Assembly (NCBI GenBank): GCA_038207585.1
Contig: JBBQZP010000042.1
Span: forward strand, 1-28,026
DNA length: 28,026 nt
Reading direction: 5' to 3'
DNA from: JBBQZP01 sp038207585
GTDB lineage: Bacteria > Pseudomonadota > Alphaproteobacteria > Rhodobacterales > Rhodobacteraceae
The notes under the pieces were generated by a model. The model was not told the DNA's origin and did no database searches. It saw nothing but the letters and a program-made list of their open reading frames with translations. How positions within the stretch are numbered: position 1 is the stretch's first letter; each line of letters begins with the position of its first letter. The translations under genes and the position numbers were made by a program. Shown here in pieces: positions 14,544 to 23,088 of this stretch.

Positions 14544-15689
14544 ATGGGACTGTCAAAGACAATCTGGACCACCCCCGCCGAATATCTGCGCACGGTGCGC
14601 CCCGAAAATCCGGTGCTGTTTTTCAGCCCAGCCGCCCTGCAAGGGGCCGCGCGCCGGTTCATCGACGGCTTTCCGGGGCTGGTGACCTATGCGGTCAAAT
14701 CGAACCCCGAAGAGGTGGTGATCGAAAATCTGGTGCAGGCCGGTGTGCGCGGCTTTGACGTGGCCTCGCCCAACGAAATCCGCATGATCCGCCGGTTGGC
14801 CCCGGATGCAGCCCTGCATTACAATAACCCGGTGCGGGCGCGGGCGGAAATTGCCGTGGCGGTCGAGATGGGCGTGAAAAGCTATTCCGTCGATTCCGCA
14901 TCCGAACTTGCCAAGCTGATCGAACTGGTGCCTGCCGAGGGCACCGAAATTTCGGTGCGTTACAAACTGCCGGTGGGCGGGGCTGCCTATAACTTCGGTG
15001 CGAAATTCGGTGCGACGGTGGAGTTTGCCACTGACCTGCTGAAGACCGTGGCCGAAGCGGGTTACATCCCGTCGCTGACCTTTCACCCCGGCACGCAATG
15101 CACGGACCCTGCCACGTGGGAGGCATATATCCATGCCGCGGCCGAGATCACCGAAGGCGCGGGCGTCACGATTGCGCGCCTGAACGTGGGCGGCGGGTTC
15201 CCGAACCACCGTCTGCACGGCGTTGTGCCGCAGATCGAGGATACGTTCGCGATGATCGACCGCGCCGCAACCCAAGCGTTCGGCGATGCCCGCCCGATGC
15301 TGGTCTGCGAACCGGGCCGTGCGCTTTGCGGCGATGCTTTCACCCACGCGGCCCGCGTGAAGGCCGTGCGCGACGATGCGCATGTGTTCCTGAACGACGG
15401 TGTTTACGGTGCCTACTGGGAACTGCCGATGATCGGTGTGATCGACCGGATTCATGTGCTGGACGGTGAGGGCAAGCGTCGCGCCGCCGACCCCGCACCG
15501 CGCATCGTGTTCGGCCCGACCTGTGATTCGGTGGACCGTCTGCCCGGCGATGTGATGCTGGCCGCCGACATTGCCGAGGGTGATTTCGTGCTGATCGAAG
15601 GGATGGGGGCCTATTCTTCGGCCACCAACACCAGGTTCAACGGCTTTGGCGAATTGACGCTGGCCACGGTTCTGACCCTGAAGCTTTGA
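14544..15689 (+). CDS. Ornithine/lysine-type PLP decarboxylase (fold III)
   Basis: This 381-residue alanine-racemase-fold decarboxylase is of the eukaryotic-like ornithine decarboxylase type and makes putrescine from ornithine, or cadaverine from lysine. Visible active-site features are the PLP lysine K52 in YAVKSN, H181 (TFHPGTQC), the phosphate loop GGG at 216-218, EPGR at 256-259, C327 and D328 in GPTCDSVD, and Y357. The CDSVD motif marks ODC/LDC enzymes and argues against diaminopimelate decarboxylase. AAGGAA lies about 8 bases before the ATG at 14544. A divergent Lrp regulator and a structured leader suggest control by amino acids or polyamines. aguB, another putrescine gene, lies 3.5 kb downstream. 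Confidence 0.92.
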   Translation: MGLSKTIWTTPAEYLRTVRPENPVLFFSPAALQGAARRFIDGFPGLVTYAVKSNPEEVVIENLVQAGVRGFDVASPNEIRMIRRLAPDAALHYNNPVRARAEIAVAVEMGVKSYSVDSASELAKLIELVPAEGTEISVRYKLPVGGAAYNFGAKFGATVEFATDLLKTVAEAGYIPSLTFHPGTQCTDPATWEAYIHAAAEITEGAGVTIARLNVGGGFPNHRLHGVVPQIEDTFAMIDRAATQAFGDARPMLVCEPGRALCGDAFTHAARVKAVRDDAHVFLNDGVYGAYWELPMIGVIDRIHVLDGEGKRRAADPAPRIVFGPTCDSVDRLPGDVMLAADIAEGDFVLIEGMGAYSSATNTRFNGFGELTLATVLTLKL

Positions 15690-15711
15690 GTTTCCGCAGT
15701 TAAACGTTGCG

Positions 15712-15735
15712 CCCGGCTGGACAATTCCAGCCGGG
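15712..15735. terminator. Strong hairpin after the decarboxylase gene
   Basis: A perfect 10-bp stem CCCGGCTGGA/TCCAGCCGGG has a four-base loop, 22 bases after the stop. No U-tract follows, so it may slow or weaken readthrough, or protect the 3' end, rather than act as a full intrinsic terminator. Confidence 0.5.
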
Positions 15736-15771
15736 TGGCTACCTTTAGGATCGAATCCTGAAGGGAAAATC

Positions 15772-18054
15772 ATGCTGAAATTCGGGCAGTCGGGCGCAGG
15801 CCGGACGGAAGATCATCGCTTTCTGACCGGAACCGGGCGTTATGTCGATGACATTGCACCCAAGGGCGCGCTGCATGCGCTGTTTTTCCGCGCGACGGCG
15901 GCGCATGCCGATATCACCGCGCTGGATGTCAGTGCGGCCCGTGCCGCCCCCGGCGTGCATCTGGTGCTGACGGCGGACGATCTTTTGGCGGCGGGCGTCC
16001 TTTTGGGCATGAAGGGCGAACAGGTGCCCAACGCCGACGGCTCCAAGGGGGCCGCGCCCGAGCGTCCCGTTCTGGCGCATGGCCGCATCCGCTTTGTCGG
16101 TGAAGCGGTGGCGATGGTGGTCGCGGACACGCTGGAAGACGCCCGCGATGCGCTGGAACTGATCGAGCTTGATACGCGCGATCTGCCCGTTGCGATGGCG
16201 CTGGCGGCCGGCGATGACACGATACACCCCGAGGCCCCGCGCAATCTGGCATTCAATTTTGCCTTTGGCGACGATGCGGCGGTTGAAACGGCGCTGGCCG
16301 GGTCTGCCCACCGGGTGCCGCTGCGCATCATGCACAACCGCATCATCGTGAACTCGATGGAACCCCGCGCGGCCTTTGCCGAATGGGCGGATGACCGGTT
16401 GCATCTGTGCGTGAACGGGCAGGGCGTCTGGGTGCAGAAAAGCGAACTGGCGCGGATGATGAAACTGGACGACGCTGCCGTGCGCGTGACCAACCCCGAT
16501 GTCGGCGGCGGCTTCGGGATGAAGGGCATGACCTATCCCGAATATGTGGTTCTGGCTGCTGCGGCGAAAGCGTTGGGCCGCCCCGTGCGCTGGATGTCAG
16601 AGCGGACCGAGGCGATGCTGACCGACAATGGTGGCCGCGATCTGCTGGCGGATGTGGAACTGGGCTTTGATGCCGACTACAAAATCACCGCATACCGCGC
16701 GAACCTTGTGTCGAACCTTGGGGCATACAATTCGCAATTCGCGCAGTTCATCCAGACGGTGCTGTTTTCCAAGGTGTTGACCGGCGTTTACGATATTCAG
16801 AAGGCCAGTCTGAACGTGGCCGGTGTCTATACCAACACGACGCCCGTGGATGCCTACCGTGGCGCGGGCCGGCCCGAGGCCATCCTCACGATAGAACGGG
16901 TGATGGATGAGGCCGCGCGCGTGCTGCGCGTTGATCCGTTTGATCTGCGCCAGCGCAATTTCATCCGTGCGTTCCCCTACCGCATGGTCAACGGCGAAAC
17001 CGTGGATGATGGCGATTTTACGCGCGTTCTGAACCGCTTGCAGACCGAAGCTGATGTAAAGGGCTATCCCGCGCGCAAGGCCGCTTCTGAAAAGCGCGGC
17101 CGTCTGCGCGGCATGGGTCTTGCCTGCTATATCGAGGCCATTCTGGGGGCCGATACCGAAACCGCCGCTTATGAATTTGCGGCTGACGGCACCGTGCTGC
17201 TGTTCGTCGGCACCCAGTCCAACGGGCAGGGCCACGAGACGGTGTTCCCGCAGATGCTGTCGGATGCCACGGGGATTCCGATGGATCAGATCGTCATGGT
17301 GCAGGGCGACAGTGACCGCATCAAGGCCGGTGGTGGCACCGGCGGGTCACGCTCTGTCACTGTGCAGGGCACCGCGATGCGGGCAACAACCGCGCAGATG
17401 ATCGACGCGTTCGCAGGCTTTCTGGGCGATGAATGGGATACGCAGGACGTGGCCTTCGGCGATGGCACCTTTGGTGCTGCGGGATCAAACCTGCGCCTGA
17501 CGATGATCGAGACTGCAAATCTGGCCCGCCAGAAAGGCCGGAGTGATTTGCTGCGACATACCGCCACCACGAAACTGGACGGGCGGTCGTTCCCCAACGG
17601 CGCGCATCTGGCGGAAGTGGAGATTGACCCCGAAACCGGCCAGATGTGGCTGGATCGTTACACCGTCGCCGACGATTTCGGCGTGCTGATCAACCCCACG
17701 CTTGCCGAAGGTCAGGTACATGGAGGGGTCGCGCAAGGCTTGGGTCAGGCGATGATGGAACGTGTGGTGTATGACGATCAGGGCCAGCTTCTCACGGCAA
17801 GTTTCATGGACTATGCGATGCCGCGGGCGCAGGATCTTCCGATGATCCGCTTTTTCTCGGAACCCACACCCACCAAAACCAATCCGCTTGGCATGAAAGG
17901 CTGCGGCGAGGCGGGAACCGTGGGCTCGGTGCCGTCGGTGTGCAACGCGGTGCGCGATGCTTTGGCCGACCGCGGCGTGCATGATGTCGAGATGCCGTTC
18001 ACCCCGCACCGGATCTGGGCGATGTTGCAGGAGGCACACGCTGACGCTGATTGA
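15772..18054 (+). CDS. Xanthine dehydrogenase/CoxL-family molybdopterin-binding subunit (orphan)
   Basis: This 760-residue protein is the large molybdenum-cofactor subunit of the xanthine oxidase family. Features include VGGGFGMKG (244-252), the active-site loop AYRGAGR (361-367), NGQGHE near 484-489, and the catalytic glutamate E713 in GCGEAGT. The AYRGAGR loop matches the form II CoxL-like group and lacks the AYXCSFR loop of true CO dehydrogenase, so CO is unlikely as substrate. No FAD (medium) or 2Fe-2S (small) subunit gene is next to it, although both normally lie alongside. The substrate is unknown. moaC and moeA in this window serve its cofactor. AGGGAAA precedes the ATG. The DUF2235 gene overlaps its 3' end. 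Confidence 0.92.
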   Translation: MLKFGQSGAGRTEDHRFLTGTGRYVDDIAPKGALHALFFRATAAHADITALDVSAARAAPGVHLVLTADDLLAAGVLLGMKGEQVPNADGSKGAAPERPVLAHGRIRFVGEAVAMVVADTLEDARDALELIELDTRDLPVAMALAAGDDTIHPEAPRNLAFNFAFGDDAAVETALAGSAHRVPLRIMHNRIIVNSMEPRAAFAEWADDRLHLCVNGQGVWVQKSELARMMKLDDAAVRVTNPDVGGGFGMKGMTYPEYVVLAAAAKALGRPVRWMSERTEAMLTDNGGRDLLADVELGFDADYKITAYRANLVSNLGAYNSQFAQFIQTVLFSKVLTGVYDIQKASLNVAGVYTNTTPVDAYRGAGRPEAILTIERVMDEAARVLRVDPFDLRQRNFIRAFPYRMVNGETVDDGDFTRVLNRLQTEADVKGYPARKAASEKRGRLRGMGLACYIEAILGADTETAAYEFAADGTVLLFVGTQSNGQGHETVFPQMLSDATGIPMDQIVMVQGDSDRIKAGGGTGGSRSVTVQGTAMRATTAQMIDAFAGFLGDEWDTQDVAFGDGTFGAAGSNLRLTMIETANLARQKGRSDLLRHTATTKLDGRSFPNGAHLAEVEIDPETGQMWLDRYTVADDFGVLINPTLAEGQVHGGVAQGLGQAMMERVVYDDQGQLLTASFMDYAMPRAQDLPMIRFFSEPTPTKTNPLGMKGCGEAGTVGSVPSVCNAVRDALADRGVHDVEMPFTPHRIWAMLQEAHADAD
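18029..18034 (+). promoter_or_regulatory. Strong ribosome site AGGAGG inside the molybdenum-subunit gene
   Basis: AGGAGG (18029-18034) is followed after six bases by CTG 18041. No ATG, GTG or TTG lies at that spacing. This supports CTG as the start of the DUF2235 gene and translational coupling to the upstream gene. Confidence 0.55.
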
Positions 18055-19132
18055 CCGCCTTTCGCGCTTTTTTACCAAAGCGCCGCTGGCACAGACCGAA
18101 GCATCGGTGCCCAACGAGGCTGCGGCGCTGCGAAAGCCGGTTGATCACATCATCATTCTGGATGGCACCATGTCGACGTTGGCCGACGGGATGCAAAGCA
18201 ATGTCGGGCTGATTTACCAGCTTCTCAAACAGCACAACCCGGCGACGCGCCGCACGCTTTATTACGAAAAAGGGCTGCAGTTCGAAGGTTGGTCTCGGAT
18301 CGGCGATCTGGCCTCGGGCCGGGGGATCAACCGGCAGATCCGCCGCGCCTATGGCTATCTTGCCTCGCACTACCGCGAGGGCGACCGGATCTATCTGTTC
18401 GGCTATTCGCGGGGTGCCTTCGCCGTGAGGTCCTTGGCCGGGCTGATCGACCGGGTCGGGCTTTTGCGGCGCGAACATGCCACCGAACGCGCGGTGCAAC
18501 TGGCCTACCGTCATTATGCCACCGACCCCGACCGCCCCGCCGCAGGGGCCTTTTCGCGCCGGTTCTGCCATGCCGAGGCGCAGATCGACGGCGTGTTCGT
18601 CTTTGATACGGTCAAGGCGCTGGGGCTGCGCATCCCGCTGTTGTGGATGCTGACCGACCCGAGAAACGCGTTTCACAACCACAATCTGGGCTTTACCATC
18701 AAGCGCGGCTTTCAGGCGCTGGCGCTGGATGAAACCCGCGTCTTGTTCGCGCCGGTGCTTTGGGAATGTGAGCAGGGCTGCAATCACGACGTCGAACAGA
18801 TGTGGTTTCGTGGCGCGCATGGCGATATCGGCGGGCAAATCGGCACGGTGGAGGGCGCGCGCAAGCTGTCGAACATTCCGCTGGTGTGGATGCTGGAGCG
18901 CGCGCAGGCTTGCGGTCTGGACCTGCCGCCGGGATGGCAGGGGCGCTTTGAGTGTGACCCCGACGCGCCGATGGTTGGCACATGGTCATCCTGGGGCAAG
19001 CTCTTTCTCTATCGTCGCCGTCGGGTGATGCTGCGCGATCCGTCCGAGCGTATTCACGCGTCTGTGGGCGTCAAGCATCGGGCGTGGCGACACTCTGACA
19101 TGCCGCCACCGGCACCCCGGGTGGCGGGTTAG
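18041..19132 (+). CDS. DUF2235 alpha/beta-hydrolase-like protein
   Basis: This protein of about 363 residues has the DUF2235 (T6SS phospholipase-like) layout. It starts with HIIILDGTM (D41), has a nucleophile elbow GYSRGAF (S123), then FDTVKALG (D189) and WFRGAHGDIGG (H260), which together form a plausible Ser-Asp-His triad. No signal peptide or membrane segment is evident. Some relatives are secreted lipases and many are uncharacterised; no type VI secretion gene is nearby, so an effector role is unsupported. The first in-frame ATG (18170) would cut off the DGT motif, so the start must lie upstream. CTG 18041 has AGGAGG six bases before it; GTG 18107 is the alternative and has none. It overlaps the upstream gene by 14 bp. 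Confidence 0.82.
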   Translation: MTLIDRLSRFFTKAPLAQTEASVPNEAAALRKPVDHIIILDGTMSTLADGMQSNVGLIYQLLKQHNPATRRTLYYEKGLQFEGWSRIGDLASGRGINRQIRRAYGYLASHYREGDRIYLFGYSRGAFAVRSLAGLIDRVGLLRREHATERAVQLAYRHYATDPDRPAAGAFSRRFCHAEAQIDGVFVFDTVKALGLRIPLLWMLTDPRNAFHNHNLGFTIKRGFQALALDETRVLFAPVLWECEQGCNHDVEQMWFRGAHGDIGGQIGTVEGARKLSNIPLVWMLERAQACGLDLPPGWQGRFECDPDAPMVGTWSSWGKLFLYRRRRVMLRDPSERIHASVGVKHRAWRHSDMPPPAPRVAG

Positions 19133-19189
19133 GGGCTTTCCCTTTGATCCCGGCTGGGGCAGGTTGCGAACGCATACCGGGGGAATACC

Positions 19190-20062
19190 ATGCGCCAGAT
19201 TACCGTCGCCGCCACTCAATTTGCCTGTTCGTGGGACCTGCCCGCCAACGCCGACCGGGCCGAAACGCTGATCCGCGACGCCGCAGCCAAGGGGGCTGGG
19301 GTCGTGCTGGTGCAGGAGTTGTTCGCCGCCCCCTATTTCTGCATCACCCAGCGCCCCGAGTATTTCCGGCTGGCGCAGCCCTTTGACGGGCACCCGCTGG
19401 TCGCCCGTTTTGCCGATCTTGCGCGCGAACTGGGAGTGGTGCTGCCGGTATCGTTCTTTGAACGGGCGGGGCAGGCGTTCTTCAACTCGGTGGCAATGGT
19501 CGATGCTGACGGGCGCAGCTTGGGCCTTTACCGCAAAAGTCATATCCCGCAGGGGCCGGGGTATGAGGAGAAGTTCTATTTCAGCCCCGGCGATACCGGC
19601 TACCGGGTTTGGGATACGGCGGCAGGGCGCATCGGTGTCGGCATTTGCTGGGATCAGTGGTTTCCGGAATGTGCGCGGTCCATGGCGCTGATGGGGGCGG
19701 AAATGCTGCTTTATCCCACCGCCATCGGGTCGGAGCCGCCAAACCCGGATTATGACAGCCAGCCGCACTGGGAAATGACGATGCGCGGCCATGCGGCGGC
19801 AAACATCATGCCGGTGATTGCATCGAACCGGATCGGCACGGAAACCGCCCCCGAGGGGCGCGAGGTCACCTTCTACGGCTCGTCATTCATCACCGACCAC
19901 ACCGGCCAGCTTTTGGCCAAGGCATCGCGCGACGGCGAACAAGTTCTGACGGCCACGTTTGATCTGGACGCCATCGCCGAATTGCGCGGGACGTGGGGGA
20001 TATTCCGGGACCGGCGACCCGAAACCTACGGTGCCGTCGCCACCTTTGACGGGGTAAGATAG
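19190..20062 (+). CDS. aguB: N-carbamoylputrescine amidase
   Basis: This 290-residue nitrilase-superfamily amidase hydrolyses N-carbamoylputrescine to putrescine, CO2 and ammonia in the agmatine route. The catalytic triad is E43 (VQELFAAPYF), K116 (YRKSHIPQGPGY) and C153 (GICWDQWFPE). The surrounding stretches PGYEEKFYFSPGD, MALMGAEMLLYPTAIGSEP and the C-terminal ETYG match the AguB subgroup more closely than beta-ureidopropionase. GGGGGA lies about 6 bases before the ATG. Its usual partner agmatine deiminase (aguA) is not in the window. The decarboxylase upstream gives putrescine by another route. It ends facing gltA, with a bidirectional terminator between. Confidence 0.92.
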   Translation: MRQITVAATQFACSWDLPANADRAETLIRDAAAKGAGVVLVQELFAAPYFCITQRPEYFRLAQPFDGHPLVARFADLARELGVVLPVSFFERAGQAFFNSVAMVDADGRSLGLYRKSHIPQGPGYEEKFYFSPGDTGYRVWDTAAGRIGVGICWDQWFPECARSMALMGAEMLLYPTAIGSEPPNPDYDSQPHWEMTMRGHAAANIMPVIASNRIGTETAPEGREVTFYGSSFITDHTGQLLAKASRDGEQVLTATFDLDAIAELRGTWGIFRDRRPETYGAVATFDGVR

Positions 20063-20171
20063 GGCGGATTTCCGGTAATTTGAGTCAGATTGAAGGAAAT
20101 TCAAGACATGCAAGCTATTGGCAATGTTGGGTGTTGCGCTTGATCTGATGAACCCGGTCAAACGCAGCACG

Positions 20172-20213
20172 CTAAAACAATAACGGCGGCCCAGATGGAC
20201 CGCCGCTTTTCAG
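20172..20213. terminator. Bidirectional intrinsic terminator between aguB and gltA
   Basis: A roughly 10-bp stem (20183-20192 with 20197-20206, a G-U pair on the minus strand) has a four-base loop. On the minus strand it is followed by TATTGTTTTAG, and on the plus strand by TTTT. It lies 20 bases past the gltA stop and 120 past aguB. The 20063-20170 stretch holds no gene I can see. Confidence 0.75.
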
Positions 20214-20225
20214 GTTCTGCACCAA

Positions 20226-21521
20226 TCAGCGGTGCCGCACGTCCTGATAGTCGCGCTTTTTCTCGCCGGTATAAAGCTGGCGCGGGCGGCCGATTTTCTG
20301 GGTCGGGTCGGCGATCATCTCTTTCCACTGCGCGATCCAGCCCACCGTGCGCGACTGCGCAAAGATCGGCGTGAACATCGAGGTGGGGAATCCCATCGCA
20401 TCCAGAATGATGCCGGAATAGAAATCGACGTTGGGATACAGCTTTTTGGAGATGAAATAGTCATCCTCCAGCGCAATCCGCTCCAGTTCCTTGGCCACTT
20501 GCAGCGTCGGATTGTTGTGGATGCCCATCAGCTCCAGCACCTCGTCGGCACTTTCCTTCATCACCTTGGCGCGCGGATCGAAGTTCTTGTAAACCCGGTG
20601 GCCAAAACCCATGAGGCGGAACGGATCGTCCTTGTCCTTTGCACGGCGGATGTATTCGGGAATATTCTCGACCGTGCCGATTTCGCGCAGCATTTCCAGA
20701 CAGGCCTGGTTCGCGCCGCCATGCGCCGGGCCCCAAAGGCAGGCAATCCCCGCCGCAATGCACGCAAACGGGTTGGCACCCGATGACCCCGCCAGACGCA
20801 CCGTCGAGGTGGACGCGTTCTGTTCGTGGTCGGCGTGCAGCATCATGATCCGGTCCATCGCCTTGGCAAGGATCGGGTTCACCACATAATCCTCGCACGG
20901 GACGGCAAAGCACATATGCAGAAAGTTCGACGCATAATCGAGGCTGTTGCGCGGATACTGGAACGGCTGCCCGATCGAGTATTTATAGGCCATTGCCGCA
21001 ATCGTCGGCAGTTTCGCGATCAGTCGGATCGCCGCCACTTCGCGCTGCCAAGGGTCGGAAATATCGGTGGAGTCATGATAAAACGCCGACATGGCCCCCA
21101 CCACACCGACCATCGTGGCCATCGGATGGCTGTCTCGACGGAAGCCACGGAAGAAATAGTGCATCTGTTCGTGCACCATCGTGTGGTTTGTCACCCGCGT
21201 CACGAAATCGGCAAGTTGCGCCGCAGACGGCAGTTCGCCGTAGAGCAGCAGAAAGCAAACCTCAAGATAGTTCGATTTGTCGGCAAGTTGGTCAATCGGA
21301 TAGCCCCGGTGCAGCAATTCGCCCAGATCACCGTCGATGAAGGTGATCGCACTTTCGCAAGCGGCGGTCGAGGTGAAGCCGGGGTCGTAGGTGAAGACAT
21401 CACCTTCGGCATAAAGCTTGCGGATATCCAGAACATCCGGCCCAAGGGTGGGCGAATGGATCGGCAGGTCGATCTTCTTGTTGTCCAGCATCAGCGTTGC
21501 GGTTCTGGTCACAGCGTCCAT
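20226..21521 (-). CDS. gltA: Citrate synthase (type II)
   Basis: This 431-residue enzyme condenses acetyl-CoA and oxaloacetate to citrate, the first step of the TCA cycle, in the cytoplasm. Its length and sequence fit the type II hexameric, NADH-sensitive group of Gram-negative bacteria. The catalytic residues are H267 (WGPAHGGANQA), H308 (GFGHRVYKNFDPR) and D366 (PNVDFYSG), with the conserved DHEQNAST stretch at 231-238. The N terminus (DNKKIDLPI ... LGPDVLDIRKLY) is the usual small beta domain. It has its own terminator. It follows gltX on the same strand after 86 bp, where I see no strong terminator. Confidence 0.96.
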   Translation of the reverse strand: MDAVTRTATLMLDNKKIDLPIHSPTLGPDVLDIRKLYAEGDVFTYDPGFTSTAACESAITFIDGDLGELLHRGYPIDQLADKSNYLEVCFLLLYGELPSAAQLADFVTRVTNHTMVHEQMHYFFRGFRRDSHPMATMVGVVGAMSAFYHDSTDISDPWQREVAAIRLIAKLPTIAAMAYKYSIGQPFQYPRNSLDYASNFLHMCFAVPCEDYVVNPILAKAMDRIMMLHADHEQNASTSTVRLAGSSGANPFACIAAGIACLWGPAHGGANQACLEMLREIGTVENIPEYIRRAKDKDDPFRLMGFGHRVYKNFDPRAKVMKESADEVLELMGIHNNPTLQVAKELERIALEDDYFISKKLYPNVDFYSGIILDAMGFPTSMFTPIFAQSRTVGWIAQWKEMIADPTQKIGRPRQLYTGEKKRDYQDVRHR

Positions 21522-21607
21522 GGCGTTCCCCTTGCTTGGCCACGGCCTTTTCGGGCGGCGCGGCAGATGGTGCCCTTACAGGGCGTGGCACGGGGGAAAG
21601 GGGGCGG

Positions 21608-23011
21608 TCAGGCCGCCACATCCTTCAGCCGCGCAATCGTCTCAACCTGACCGATGACCAGCATCATGTCATACACACTCGGGCTTACCGTTCGCCCAGC
21701 AAGCGCTGCCCGCAACGGCGTGGCAAGCTTGCCAAATCCGATCCCGTGGTCTGTCGCAAAGGCGGTCAGAACCGCCTCTAGACCCGTCTTGTCCCAGCTA
21801 ACAGTTTGCAACTGCGGCGTCAATTCTGACAGCAATGCGCGACCCGCTGCATCAAGCGCTTTTACCGCGGCCTCGTCCATCGAAATTGGCCGAGACGCCA
21901 TGATATACTGAGCCTTTTCAAGCAGACCAGGGAATGTCTTCGCACGGTCTTTCAAGGGCCCAAGCCCCGCGCGCAACATCGTGATTTGCGCATCGCTCAG
22001 CGCCGGACGCCCCGCCGCAACCAGATACGCCTCCAATTCATGCAGCAGTGCAGCATCGTCCATTGCCGCCAGATGTTGCCCGCACAGGTTCTCCAACTTC
22101 TTGAAATCGAACTGCGCGGGCGATTTGCCGATGCCAGCCAGATCGAACCATTCCGCCGCCTGATCACTGGTGAAAAACTCGGCGTCGCCATGGCTCCACC
22201 CCAGCCGGGTCAGATAGTTGCGCATGCCCGCGGCAGGATAGCCCATCGCCTGATATTCCTCGACCCCCAAGGCCCCGTGGCGCTTGGACAGCTTTTTGCC
22301 ATCGGTTCCGTTGATCAGCGGAATATGCGCCCAGACGGGCACATCCCAGCCCATCGCGGTATAGATCATCGACTGGCGTGCCGCGTTGTTCAGATGTTCA
22401 TTCCCCCGGATCACATGGGTCACCCCCATATCGTGATCGTCGACCACCACGGCCAGCATGTAGGTTGGTGTGCCATCAGAACGTAAACAAACCATGTCGT
22501 CGAGTTGCGCATTGCCGATCACCACCCGGCCCAACACGCGGTCATCAATCACCGTCTCTCCGGTGCGCGGCGCTTTCATGCGGATCACATAGCGCGCGTC
22601 GGGGTAGGTCGTGGGGTCGGCATCGCGCCAAGGGCTTTGAAACAGGGTCGATCGTTTTTCCGCCTCGGCCGCCGCGCGGAACGCTTCGATTTCGGTTTGG
22701 GTCGAGAAGCATTTGTACGCCTGCCCGCGCGCCAGCATGGCATAGGCCACTTCGGCGTGACGGTCCTTGCGGGCGAACTGGCTCATCGTTTCGCCGTCCC
22801 AATCCAGACCCAGCCATTTCAGGCCCCGGAAGATCGCCTCGGTCGCCTCGGGGGTGGACCGCTCACGGTCGGTATCCTCGATGCGCAGCAGGAACTTGCC
22901 GTTGTGACCGCGCGCGAAAAGCCAGTTGAAAAGCGCCGTGCGCGCGCCGCCGATATGCAGATAACCGGTGGGCGAGGGGGCGAAACGGGTGACGACGGGG
23001 GTTTGGGACAT
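21608..23011 (-). CDS. gltX: Glutamyl-tRNA synthetase
   Basis: This 467-residue class I synthetase charges tRNA(Glu). HIGH appears as HIGG (19-22, GYLHIGGARTALFNW) and the KMSKS loop as KLSKR (240-244). In the region where E. coli GluRS holds its four-cysteine zinc site, here near YKCFSTQTEIEAFRAAAEAEKR (99-120), only C101 remains, so the zinc is probably absent. With gatB present and no GlnRS seen, it likely also charges tRNA(Gln) with glutamate, although alphaproteobacteria often have two GluRS copies. It is divergent from comEC with a very short gap and precedes gltA. Its C-terminal third (21780-21960) is somewhat AT-richer than its surroundings. Confidence 0.95.
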   Translation of the reverse strand: MSQTPVVTRFAPSPTGYLHIGGARTALFNWLFARGHNGKFLLRIEDTDRERSTPEATEAIFRGLKWLGLDWDGETMSQFARKDRHAEVAYAMLARGQAYKCFSTQTEIEAFRAAAEAEKRSTLFQSPWRDADPTTYPDARYVIRMKAPRTGETVIDDRVLGRVVIGNAQLDDMVCLRSDGTPTYMLAVVVDDHDMGVTHVIRGNEHLNNAARQSMIYTAMGWDVPVWAHIPLINGTDGKKLSKRHGALGVEEYQAMGYPAAGMRNYLTRLGWSHGDAEFFTSDQAAEWFDLAGIGKSPAQFDFKKLENLCGQHLAAMDDAALLHELEAYLVAAGRPALSDAQITMLRAGLGPLKDRAKTFPGLLEKAQYIMASRPISMDEAAVKALDAAGRALLSELTPQLQTVSWDKTGLEAVLTAFATDHGIGFGKLATPLRAALAGRTVSPSVYDMMLVIGQVETIARLKDVAA

Positions 23012-23088
23012 CGGGCGTTAATCTTTCGGAAACCATGTGCCGGATAGGCTTGGCGCATCTGATAGGCAATCGGAGGCCGGGAAACAAG

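Noticed and set aside
14228..14758. A 176-codon plus-strand frame across the Lrp-decarboxylase gap, including a possible leader peptide from ATG 14409.
   Set aside because: It overlaps two real genes in other frames. The ATG falls in the likely -10 of the decarboxylase, and no ribosome site precedes it.
21780..21960. A modest AT-rich patch in the 3' part of gltX.
   Set aside because: By eye it is 50-63% GC per 60 bases, only slightly below its surroundings. The protein reads normally, unlike the valS block.
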